Source: Cryptomeria japonica (Eukaryota; Streptophyta; Pinopsida; Cupressales; Cupressaceae). From it: a DNA stretch of 64,000 nucleotides. The position numbers were made by a program, and so were the translations under genes. Shown in pieces: positions 34,401 through 44,334 of this stretch. The notes beneath the pieces were generated by a model that saw nothing but the letters and a program-made list of their open reading frames with translations, had not been told where the DNA came from and searched no databases. The stretch covers positions 21,491,932 through 21,555,931 of the forward strand of contig NC_081412.1 in assembly GCF_030272615.1 (NCBI RefSeq). Reading direction: 5' to 3'. Positions within the stretch are counted from its first letter, which is position 1. Each line of letters opens with the position of its first letter.

Positions 34401-35575
34401 AAGAGCAAGTGTATATAGAGCAACCAGATGGGTTTGCCCTATTAGAAGATAGTGACATGGTGTGTAGGCTACATAAAGCTTTGTATGGATTGAAGCAAGC
34501 ACCTAGAGCATGGTATGAATGTTTACACTCTCATCTTGTGAAGATTGGATTTGAAAGATCAAGTGAAGATAGAAATATCTATTTGAAGACAGAAGGAGAT
34601 CAGATTTTGATCTATGAAGTGTTTGTTGATGACATAATTTTTGGTGGAGATGACAAGATGAGCCATGCGTTTGCAAATGAAATGAAGAAGGAATTCGAGA
34701 TGTCACTAATCGGAGAGATTAAGTTCTTCATTGGACTACAGATTCAACAAATGAAAGATGGTATCTTTATCACTTAGTCCAAGTATGTCAAAGAGGTGTT
34801 GAAGACCTTTGGCATGGACGACAACAAACTGGTTGTTACACCGATGATGACCGGTTGTAAATTGTCAAAAGAAGATGACTCAATGTTGGTGAATGAGGAG
34901 GAATACCGGTCAATGATTGGTAAGTTGCACTATGTAGTACATAGTAGACCGAACATTGCACATGCAGTGGGCATTGCTGCACGTTTCCAGAAAAGTCAAA
35001 GAGAATCCCACTTGGTAGTAATCAAGTGGATTCTTAGATATCTGAAGGGAACTGTAGATTATGGATTGTGGTATCCATACAATAATGATTTCAATCTCAA
35101 AGTGTTTACTGATGCCAATTGGGCTGGTAATGTGGATGACTGGAAGAGCACAACTAGTGGTGCATTCTTTCTCGGTGGTAGACTAGTCTCATGGATAAGA
35201 AAGAAACAGAGTTGTATCTCTCAGTCCACAACATAAGCAGAATATGTAGCAACATTTATGAAATGCACTCAGACAATTTGGATGAAGCATGTATTAAGTG
35301 GTTTCAAAGTCCTTGTATCTGAACTGGTGAGTATATTTTGCGATAACACAAGTGCAATTAATATTTCCAAGAATCTAGTATTATATGCTAGAAGCAAGCA
35401 CTTTGAGCTCAAGTATCATTTCTTGAGGGAGAAAGTTTATAACAAAGAGGTTGTATTGGAACATGTTTCCAGTCAAGAGCAGTTAGCAGATATATTCACC
35501 AAGCCTCTACTGAAGGCTACATTTACCTATTTAAGAGGTGCATTAGAGGTGTTTCCCCTTCAAGAGGTGAACTAA
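31475..35575 (+). pseudogene. Copia gag-pol polyprotein, single frame, 14 nonsense codons, no frameshift
   Basis: 1367 codons stay in one frame from ATG 31475 to TAA 35573-35575. Gag begins 'FNRDNFKIWKDRMKIYIKS' and carries the knuckle 'CNRIGHIVVNC', an odd C-x4-H-x4-C lacking the first Cys pair partner (F-S-C-N). Protease is 'WIIDSGCSHHTTGD', integrase 'HRRLCHVNFDNIM', 'CRECQLGK', 'MHIDLCGPM', 'LRTDQGGEF' and 'NGLAERNNQTVVEAARTML'. Reverse transcriptase is '[20 protein letters not shown]', 'VYQMNVKSAFLNG' and 'VFVDDIIFGGDD'; RNase H is 'VFTDANWAGNVDDWKSTTSG', 'AEYVA' and 'IFCDNTSAINI'. Catalytic residues of protease, integrase and reverse transcriptase are preserved. Nine of 14 stops are TAG, four TGA, one TAA. 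Confidence 0.93.
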
Positions 35576-35823
35576 AGGTATGTGCTCCACATCAGTTAGG
35601 TATTGCATTGTCAAATATTTTCAGGATTGATGTGTTGAAGGATGCTACCCCTCAGGGGGAGCAACATAGTAGATCATGGATGTTTGTGCCTCCACTTTGG
35701 CATTGAAGTCAAAGGGGGAGAAGATGTGAAGCAGAGAAGATATCTGCAGTATTGAAGACATATTATATGAAAGAAGATGTAGAGATATCTTTGTGTATTG
35801 TCATCAATGCCAAAGGGGGAGAT
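35576..35823 (+). other. 3' UTR and polypurine tract of the copia element
   Basis: Untranslated sequence with two G-rich tracts ('caaagggggagaag' at about 35710 and 'aaagggggagat' at 35812-35823). The second one directly precedes the LTR. Confidence 0.8.
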
Positions 35824-36667
35824 TGTTGGCATATGTGCAGAGTGTGATGACATGATGGGATTGTATATTGTCATTGATGTCAATATGCTGAAGTATGAAC
35901 CGGTATATTGAAGTAAGAAAACTGGCAAGTGAACCGGTATGATGAAGTGTGAACCGGTATGTTGAAGTAAGTAAACCGGCAAGTGAACCGGTATATGCAA
36001 AGTTTGTATTGGGGTTTCATTTGATATGACTACCGTTTGGTAGTCTCAACTTTAGGGTTTCTGGTTGATGCATTCCAAGTCTGTGTGATTCAACCGACAA
36101 CATCTTACAAGGTAACCTTTAACAGGTTTTTAACCTCTAACTGGGTATTTAGCCATCCCTTAATCGGGTGATCCCTAGCGGGATTGGTTCCTAGTAGAAC
36201 CTGTTGTAAAGTCTTTAACTAGACTAGGCTCCTAACAGAGCGAACTTCAGAAGAGTTCAAGAACAACTTGTGGGTATTCATCCCCACCGTGTTTTTTCCC
36301 AGTTGGGTTTCCACATGAAAAATCAGTGTGTTATGTGTGATGCTTTTTCATGTGATGTTTTAGTGTTTTTTGTTAAGTGGTAATGCAAGTTGATCCAATG
36401 GTCATTGTATTTCTGATGTATTACTTGCTTAAGCATATGGGTGAAGTTGAGATGAGATATTAGGTTTTGAGAAAAATATAGATGTTACCGGTTTATGTCT
36501 TTTACAGTCATACTGTGTTTTACCGGTAGTGCCTTGATTTAGATTGGTGATATTGTTTACCAGTTAGTGCAGTCTTTGTAGTTTAAGTTGTTTAAGAATT
36601 TTTTGTCCATACTGATTCACCCCCCCCTCTTAGTATCTGTTGGGTATTTACTGTTCATCATTATTCA
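35824..36667 (+). repeat. 3' LTR of the copia element, internally deleted
   Basis: 844 bp. It aligns with the 5' LTR except for loss of the segment equivalent to 30228-30841. The breakpoints share TCTT. A 54-bp tandem duplication with 'gtgaaccggtat' is at 35890-35997. Confidence 0.9.
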
Positions 36668-38175
36668 GTATCAAATGAAAGATGACAAGCTTATTCCCTA
36701 TCAAAACATGGTAGAAGACCTGAAGCATTCCTTCACGACAATCTAGTTCAAGCAAATTTTGTGCACAAATAACATGGTTGCATATGCAATGGCTACTATT
36801 GGCTCCCTCCTCCATATGCTGACACATAGTCAGAAATGTGAGTTTTTGGTCGAGCAACTCTTCATATTGGCATATGATCTACTTGAGTCCGAAATGGTGT
36901 GTATACTCATTGGTCTTGAATCCCCTTGGTATCAAGAAACCTTCACCTATCTAAGAGACAACATTATCCCTCCCCACCTCACCAAAACCCAACAACAAAC
37001 TTTCATCTGTCGTTGCGCTTGTTACACCATCCTTGGAGACACCCTATTCAGAAGGCATTTTGATGGTTTCCTCCTAAGGTGTCTAGATAGATAAGAAGTT
37101 GAATGGGCACTACATGAAATACATGAGGGTATCTATGGGGCACACTCAAGTGGACTTACTTTGTCTAAAAAGCTCTTGCAAATAGGATACTACTGGCCTA
37201 CAATGGAAGAAGATTCATATAATTATGTGAAGAAATGTATCCCTTCTCAAAAGAATGGCGATAAGATTCATGCTCCATCACAAGATCTATATCCTATTAT
37301 CACACCTTGGCCCTTCTCATAGTGGGGACTCGATCTCATTAGGAAAATCCACTCCGCATCCTCCAACAGTCATAAATTCATCATCACCACCACCAAATAC
37401 TTCACCAAGTGGGTGGAGGCTATTCCTCTTACCTTCACCATTGGGAAACAAACCTCTAAATTCATCCTGAACTACTTAATTTTCCGCTATGGAATCCCCA
37501 AAGTTATCATCACAGATAATGGCAGACCCTTCAAAAATCAAGATGTTAAAGAGCTTTGTCAGAAGTTTGATATCCAACACCGCTTCTCCACCCCATATTA
37601 CCTGGAAGGTAATGGTCAAGCTGAGGCTTCTAATAAAAACCTAATCAAAATCCTTAAAAAGACAGTCAATGAAGCTGGCCTTGATTGGCATCTCCAACTC
37701 CATCTTGCTCTATGGGCTTACCGCACCTCCATCCGCACACCGATAGGCGCCACTCTATATTCCCTTGTCTTTGGCTCCAAAGTTGTACTCCCTCTTGAGA
37801 TCGAGATCCCCTCCATAAGGGTGTTCTATAGAATATCCTCCCTGATGAGGAATACATAGTTGCTAGGCTGTAAGAGCTAGAATTGCTAGATGAAAGGCAC
37901 CTGAAGGCCTTAAACCATCTCCGGGTATATCAAAATCACTTACGCTTGAGCTACAACAAGAAATTCAAAAGTTGAGAAGTTGGTGATCTTGTCCTTATGG
38001 AAAATTAGAGAAACCTTTAAGAAAGAGAAAACAAAGGCAAGTTCAAGCCCAATTGGCTTGGACCTTATGTGATTACAACAAAGTATGGATCAAGGGCATA
38101 TTAGCTATCTACTCCCAAAGGAGATCCCTTGGATGAGCCTATGAACATCATGCACCTAAAGAGATTATATGCCTA
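36668..38175 (+). pseudogene. Tat integrase, continued after the copia insertion
   Basis: The frame resumes with the end of the second RNase H, then integrase. The zinc-finger part is 'ALHEIHEGIYGAHSSGLTLS' and 'YYWPTMEEDSYNYVKKC'. The core is 'WGLDLIRKI' (first Asp), 'VIITDNGRPFKNQDV' (second Asp) and 'YYLEGNGQAEASNKNLIKIL' (Glu kept), then 'LALWAYRTSIRTPIGATLYS'. The C-terminal part (after a frame change near 37835) contains 'GDLVLMEN', 'GPYVIT' and 'HLKRLYA'. Several stops interrupt it. The catalytic triad itself is intact. Confidence 0.87.
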
Positions 38176-40307
38176 ATCCTCAGAAGGTCACCGGTTGTCT
38201 AAAAGCACAAAAATAAAATAAAAATAAAAAATTAGCAAAAAAGTCAAAAAAAAATCAAAAAGCACAAAAATACAAAAAATAAAAAAAGTAAAGAAAAATC
38301 AATATGTCCATCAGTGAAAACCACTCTGTGGTGCTATGGACAAGTACCTTGGTGAAAACCTAGTTTTAGGTGCCAAGGTAAATAATCTAGATCCATTGTC
38401 TATTTGGACATACTCAAATTCCCCTCCCCTTGCCTGACCCCATTTCATTACATGTCCCACCCAATGCTCATATTCCAAAATTAAAATTGTATATTCTAAC
38501 GTCATCCCCGCCCCTTACCAATGAGGAGGATTGTACAAGCCTAATTAAATGGCCATCTATGCAGGACGACTCCTGCCATCATTCCCCCCACTTCACTTGC
38601 AGCAAGTTGTCTCCTTCATTCTACAAAAAAGACATTCCTATCCCATTCCCCTTCCCCATTTGCAACCATCCATTTCTTTAATCTGTGCCACTGCATAAAC
38701 CTTCTCATACACCATCCACCACCTTTCTTGTTGCTGGTTGTCTCCTTCATTCTATCAGAAAGTTGATCTGATGATCTCGCTATCCATCTCCTCCCCAAGA
38801 AAAATAAAAGGAACAAGGTACCCTTGACCACCTCCATAGATGTCACAATTCATTTAGTATCCTCTGCAACAACCCTACCCACTTTCACCACCAAACTATC
38901 CTCAGCAGGTTGGTTATCCATTCCCTCCTTGGTTCATGATAATGAGTCTTTGCTTGAGTCATGAATAAGGATCATCCCATCAAACTGAGCTCCCATCCCA
39001 TCAAATTGAGCTTTCATTTGTCATGTTGAGCTTAACCCTGAGTCCTAAGCTTGTGCATCTTCTTGACTTGCGTGTTATTCAAACATCCATCCACACGTAC
39101 TCCATCAAGTCTTTTCAGTCAAGTACCGCATTTTCATTCACGTGTCCATGACCTTCTGTTCTATTGCCTACATTATCCTATCAATCACTTCTGGTCATCG
39201 GGATGCCTCCTTCCCCCATCCGGTAGTGTATCCACAAATCCTAAGTCCTACTCTTGGCAAGAGATGTTAGTTGGCCATGTGCATTTTATTTGCACAATTT
39301 GATCTTTTGCTTTCATTTGTATCATGTTGTCCTACAACTACTCCTACCTATGGCTACCAGGATCATCTTATATCCTAGTATGTTTTGGACGGGTGTATAC
39401 TAGGACATGTCTTTGTGGTATGGTGTGTTTGAAGGTCTCTCTTGTACGAACCTGTAGATCTGTACCTACATCTATACAGTGTTTAGATAGTTGAATACTA
39501 GAGATTCCCGTTTGTCTGAGAGTCAGTCCATGCCTCAAATTTTTCATAACATCCTGTTTCCTATAATCAGTGGTGTAGACTATCTGTGACAAAATCAAAA
39601 CTAGGTTTTCTCTCCATATTTTGCACAACAAATCCCTCCATCTCAATCTCATTCTTTGCATTTCATCCTACCACCATGCATTTTGGAGACTTCAATTTAT
39701 TCACTTTCTCAATTTCTTGTAGTCCTATGTTGTTGTACTATGGTTGTCACATTCCAAAAAATCAATTCATTACCATCATTAGGTACATTATTCATTTAGT
39801 TGCATAACCATCTTGTTTATAATAATCATTAGGTGCATTATACAGTTGCATAATCATTTAGTTGCATTATCATGTTATTCATAATCATAATCATTTTATT
39901 CATTTATTAGCATAATCATTAAGTACATAATTCATTGCATTTGAGACATGTAAACTGGTACATACAATGTTTACTATCTATCAAAATGTATCTGTCATGC
40001 ATGTTCATAATTACACAACGTAGGTTCATAATAATGTAAGGTTAATTAAAGCCCATTCAAACATTAGTATCTCATGTAGCACTACAATCATTAATAATCA
40101 CTCTATTCAATATAAAACATTTGAAAATAATCTCATTACATTGCATCCTTAGGTCATTTTAGGTCCATTAAATTTTTAGTTAAACATTAATATCTCACAT
40201 GAATAGTAAGTCATCAAGTAGTCCATACATCACTAACCAACCTAATTAGTCACATCTTGGTTTGTTATTTTTATTAGTGGATAAATAAGGGTTTTCATTA
40301 CATCACT
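38176..40307 (+). other. Tat 3' untranslated region, part 1; no gene supported
   Basis: It starts with an A-rich tract (38200-38300) and the 'tccatcagtgaaaaccactctgtggtgctatgg' type sequence split in short repeats. It becomes C/T-rich and then AT-rich ('cataatcatt' words around 39800-40000). Short open frames (38430-38681, 39051-39302, 39586-39807) have no recognisable motif. Long 3' regions are usual in Tat elements. Confidence 0.55.
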
Positions 40308-40320
40308 GACACATTTAGTT
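40308..40320. repeat. 13-bp TSD of the SINE (left)
   Basis: GACACATTTAGTT here and at 40696-40708. Confidence 0.85.
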
Positions 40321-40695
40321 TTTTTTTATCGTTGACATGGATTTTTAGCCTGGTCCAATCACCAGGTGAGGCCACAAACCGAGGGGCCTCATCCCCACCT
40401 TACATATCTGAGGTATTAACACCTCTAAGCATTAGTTCTATTAGCAATCATCTCCTCCTCCTTATCTCTCCAGCAACGGCTATCTCCCTTATCCCTCCAC
40501 AACCGCGAGCGAAAACCTCCTTATCACTCCACCAATCATGGTTCCTCCTTATCTATCCACCCATGAAGCATGGCCTCCTTATCACTCCAGCCTTGCCTGG
40601 GGCTAAGTTGACTCATCTGTGGTGGTGTGAGTTGAACATGGGACCTCCCCATTCCGGGGTTCGTGACTTTACCGTCACGCTGCGGGGTGAACCCC
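40321..40695 (-). mobile_element. SINE-like retroposon, about 375 bp
   Basis: The insertion is flanked by a perfect 13-bp duplication. It has a run of T on the plus strand at its left end, i.e. a 3' A tail on minus. The minus strand begins with a GC-rich head in which CGGGGTTC (40655-40662) and GAACCCCG (40689-40696) are inverted repeats enclosing GTGAC/GTCAC. It then reads 'gtcccatgttcaactcacac', which resembles a pol III box B (GTTCAANTC). A body of degenerate 'cctccttatcactcca' repeats follows (about 40440-40600). A tRNA origin is possible but I could not identify a clear A box. It lies in the Tat 3' region. Confidence 0.7.
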
Positions 40696-40708
40696 GACAC
40701 ATTTAGTT
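40696..40708. repeat. 13-bp TSD of the SINE (right)
   Basis: Identical to 40308-40320. The first G is shared with the last inverted-repeat base of the SINE head. Confidence 0.85.
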
Positions 40709-41038
40709 ATTATTCATCTAAGAGCATTACATTAACCATATCACAAACATGCATATAGGATATTTATTTGTACCACATAAGAATAAGCATTATCATCACA
40801 TAAAAATCCAAAAACATGCATATCATCCACATGCATTGTGCATCCACAAACATGTTAGCACCATCATAGATAACATATGCATACATATAAAATCATCCAT
40901 CCTGCATCACAAATAAGTCAGATAATATCCATCACATGCATCACATCAAGTCATAATCATAGAATCATCATCCATCATATAAAAAAATAATAATCAAAGT
41001 TCGTCAAAGTCCATAATAAAGTCCATACATGCATATAC
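40709..41038 (+). other. Tat 3' region between the SINE and the rearranged element
   Basis: AT-rich sequence with many 'catgcatat', 'catcacat' and 'aatcatcat' words. No gene is seen. Confidence 0.6.
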
Positions 41039-41043
41039 ACCGC
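41039..41043. repeat. TSD ACCGC of the rearranged element (left)
   Basis: ACCGC precedes TGTGTACGGG and recurs at 49949-49953 after the terminal CTACA. Confidence 0.88.
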
Positions 41044-41825
41044 TGTGTACGGGAAAAAGCGAGACTAGGCTAACATGCCCTAATCCTACCTTTTGACACA
41101 CATTGTGGAATACGAAAGAGCCTAGAGGTATCACACAATTGGCTACTTATTTTTGTGGAAGAGAGAGCCACAGGCTACCTATTAGGGTTTCTATTCCTTT
41201 GTTGTAATTGAAAGATAAAATGACTCAAGTTCAATTCCTAACCCCAAAGTGCAAGTATGAACTAATAACAAGATTGCAGAATTGAGATTAAACAATGGAA
41301 AGTTGTAAACACAAGGACAAGACAAGAGTGCAGATGAGTACCCGGAGTTAAAATCTAAGTGAAAATGTTCGGGACGGGGGCGCAGGCGCCATTGTCTTGA
41401 TTCTGCTCTTGAAACTGCTGTTTTGCAACCTGAAAAGCTGTCGGAACTGCTGAAACTTGCTGTCTGACAGAAGGACCAGGGCGCCCAGCGCCCCCGTCCC
41501 GAACATTTTCACTCAGATTTTAACTTCGGGTACGCATCTGCACTCTTGTCTTGTCCTTGTGTTTACAGCTTTCTATTGTTTAATCTCAATTCTGCAATCT
41601 TGTTATTAGTTCATACTTGCACTTTGGGGTTAGGAATTGAACTTGCGTCATTTTATCTTTCAATTACAACAAAGGAATAGAAACCCTAATAGGTAGCCCG
41701 TGGCTCTCTTCCACAAAAAGAAGTAGCCAATTGTGTGATACCTCTAGGCTCTTTCGTATTCCACAATGTGTGTCAAAAGGTAGGATTAGGGCATGTTAGC
41801 CTAGTCTCGCTTTTTCCCCTACACA
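41044..41825. repeat. Inverted repeat of two LTR U5 arms (about 345 bp each)
   Basis: The left arm 41044-41391 is the reverse complement of 41480-41825 with roughly 10 differences and one small indel by eye. The spacer of about 90 bp is unique ('gaaactgctg', 'acctgaaaagctgtcgg'). Both outer ends coincide exactly with the LTR terminus (TGTGTA / TACACA). A third copy of this U5 is at 48383-48740. Confidence 0.88.
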
Positions 41826-41838
41826 TTTTGGTGAACCC
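41826..41838 (+). other. Primer-binding site before the protease ORF
   Basis: TTTTGGTGAACCC directly follows the LTR terminus TACACA. The mirror sequence, reading TGGTGAACC on minus, is found at 48367-48382. Confidence 0.75.
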
Positions 41839-42030
41839 AACATGAATCTTATTATTGCTTTCTCTTGCATTGCATTTGTTAGACCTAGATCTAGATTTAG
41901 AGTGTTTCATTTAAGTTTCATTTTTCATTAAAAAAAATTTAAAAAAAAAAAAAAAGAGGGAAAAGAAAGAGTGTGTTTCTTTTGTTTCTTTGCATTGTGT
42001 GTTTAAGTTTTATGCAATCTTTATTTCAAA

Positions 42031-44334
42031 ATGTCAGATTTTTATTTGCAAGATGTTCATATTTATGATGATGTATGCAATTATGTTGATTATGAGTATA
42101 GCCAAGATGAATTAGATGAAGCTTTAGATGAGTTTTTGAACCCTAAAGATACCAAACCTTCATTTTACCAAAAACTCATAAACATTGTTACTATGCCATT
42201 TCGTTGTGATGAGAAAGATAAGTCGAATGATTCCTCTCAAGGGTACATTCCTATCAACTCTTCCACTAAATCTAGTAACATGGTTGTTTTCAATGATCCC
42301 CTTTATGAAGAAATGTCTCCTTTTGAATCAAAAGATAAACCTTTTAATCGATATGATCATGCTTTGTTGGATGATGCTCTTGATGACTTTGTGGCTTTAT
42401 CGAAATCTTTAGACAAGAACAAAACTTCTAAATTAGTTAACATGATAAACCTGAATGAGCATAATAAACCTCTCTTTGAAGTCCAAGGTGCTTATCCTTC
42501 TCCCACCTTTCAAGTTCCTAAATCACCTCTCCTTACTGTCCAAGGAGGGTATGGTCATGATTCCTTTCTTACTCTGAATAAACCTATCATCACTGTGCAA
42601 GGAAGAAAACCTATAAGTCCTTATAGTTATGCCAAGAAATTAACTAGAGAGAGTTATAATGCGGTTGCCCATACTTATAATACTAGAAATAATAGGCAGC
42701 CTAATCCTCCTCCTGTTACTCCAGTTTCTCTTCCTAATCCTCAACCAATTCTTCCACAAGCTCCACGTATTTCACAAATGCTTAGTAAGGACTATGATCT
42801 CATTGAACAACTTAAAGCTACCCCTACTAAGATATCCCTTTGGGATTTGATCCAAACTTCTTCCACTCATCATGGAATGTTACAAGATGCCTTGAAAGAT
42901 TTGAATGTTCCTCCACCTAATACATCTAGTAATATAGTGTCTTTGTTTAACTCTGTGATGAAACCCAAAGCTCAAATTGTGTTCACACAAGATGAGTTAC
43001 CTTCTCATGAAATTCAAAATCAATATGATCCTCTTATGATTGTAGTTATTATCAATAAAAGTGCTATAAGATGAACCCTTGTGGACAATGGATCTGACCT
43101 TAATGTTTGTAGTATTGATTTATTGGACAAGCTTAATGTGGATCATTCTCTCATTAAACGTTCTTCTATTTCTATTCGAGGCTTTGATAATGTTGGTAAA
43201 GAATGTTTGGGTATCATAATCTTACCTATTACAGTAGGTCCTGTTACTTTACCTACACCTATTCATGTCATCTCTAGTAATTTGACTTACAATCTTCTAT
43301 TAGGGAGACCTTGGCTTCATAGTATGCAAGCTGTCCCCTCAACTTTGCATGGGCGAGTCAAATTCATTTATGACAATATAACATACACCTTGCTAGCTGA
43401 TACTAATCTTCAAGAACCATTACGAACTGGATCTTCTTGTTCAACTACTTCCAATCCTTCTACCACTTCAAATGCATCTACTTCCTTTAAGGATTTTGTC
43501 CCCTCTAGTACTCTTGATCCTTCTACTCAATCAGAATCTTCTCCCAAAGATATCTTTTCTCCCGAAAAGGCTCTCTTGGATGATGATTGGGGATCTTTAG
43601 ACTTTAACCCTACTTTTGTAGGAGAATATAGAGTGCCTAAGTTTGAGAAGGGAAAATCTAAGGAAGAAACTAAAGAGAAGCCCACTTTGTCTAAGCAATT
43701 CAGTAACAACTTTGTGGCTACCTCCGATTCAAATAACTCTTCAACATCTTCCTCTAATACAAATAGCACTGAGATCTATGGGGCATCACCATCCCTCTTT
43801 GATTTAGCATCCCTTCATGGTCGTGGTTTTCACATTTTGGCTAATAGTGGCTATAGTGGAAATGGTTGTGGCACAAATGAACAAGGAATTAAAGTTCCTT
43901 TAGAACATAACATGCATGAATATTCATTTGGACTTGGATATAATCTTTCTAAGCCCACCAAAGCATCTAAAAGACCATCTCTCAATGTGAATGCTATATT
44001 TAGTAGTGATGATGATCTCACTTCAACTAAATCATCTTCTACTTCTATCAACTCTCATTCCCCTCATAAGGAAATCTTGGCGATGAACAAATCTCTTTAT
44101 GACTCCCCTCAAATTTCTAAATCCACTTATGAATCTTTATCTCCTATTCATCATAAAGTCCTTTCCTCCAGGGATAAGGCTCTAATAAATTACACTCATC
44201 CCTCTTCTAAGATTTCTTGTGACTTTTCTTCTTCAATTTTTATCATTTTATATATGTTTTTGATCTCACTTATAGTTGAGCATTTAGCATGTCATATTCA
44301 AATACCTCATTTAGTCTATCATGTCTTTAAATAA
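42031..44334 (+). pseudogene. Tat-like linker-protease-glycine-rich ORF, one in-frame stop
   Basis: 767 codons in one frame from ATG 42031, interrupted only by TGA 43072-43074. The N-terminal half is acidic with spaced '(E/T)VQG' repeats. The block 'YDLIEQLKATPTKISLWDLI' matches the Tat copy at about 26525-26590. The protease follows the stop: 'LVDNGSDLNVCSIDLL' (catalytic Asp in DNGS) and 'YNLLLGRPWLHSMQAVPS'. A Ser-rich spacer leads to glycine-rich 'GRGFHILANSGYSGNGCG' and 'YSFGLGYNL'. There is no capsid, zinc knuckle, reverse transcriptase, RNase H or integrase. It starts about 200 bp after the primer site. The stop fits TGG to TGA. I infer a non-autonomous Tat derivative that kept this part only. 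Confidence 0.82.

Larger units (their letters stand above)
29945..36667 (+). mobile_element. Ty1/copia element, complete but with 14 premature stops
   Basis: The LTRs are 29945-31400 and 35824-36667. The primer site is TGGTATCAGAGC (31406-31417) and the purine tract AAAGGGGGAGAT (35812-35823). The gag-pol order is gag, protease, integrase, reverse transcriptase, RNase H, i.e. copia. It interrupts the second RNase H of the Tat element. I find no target duplication: the host reads '...gtaaataa' before and 'gtatcaaatg' after. The 3' LTR is shorter than the 5' LTR through a 614-bp deletion. Confidence 0.92.

Noticed and set aside
31475-35575. Reassigned stop codons (TAG read as Gln) in the copia polyprotein
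   Set aside because: The stops also include TGA and TAA, and the neighbouring elements show the same decay together with frameshifts. Ordinary mutational decay explains it.
41044-41825. Sequencing or assembly palindrome artefact
   Set aside because: The arms differ at roughly 10 sites plus an indel, end exactly at the LTR terminus and abut a TSD. A missed-adapter artefact would give identical arms. Read support is still worth checking.
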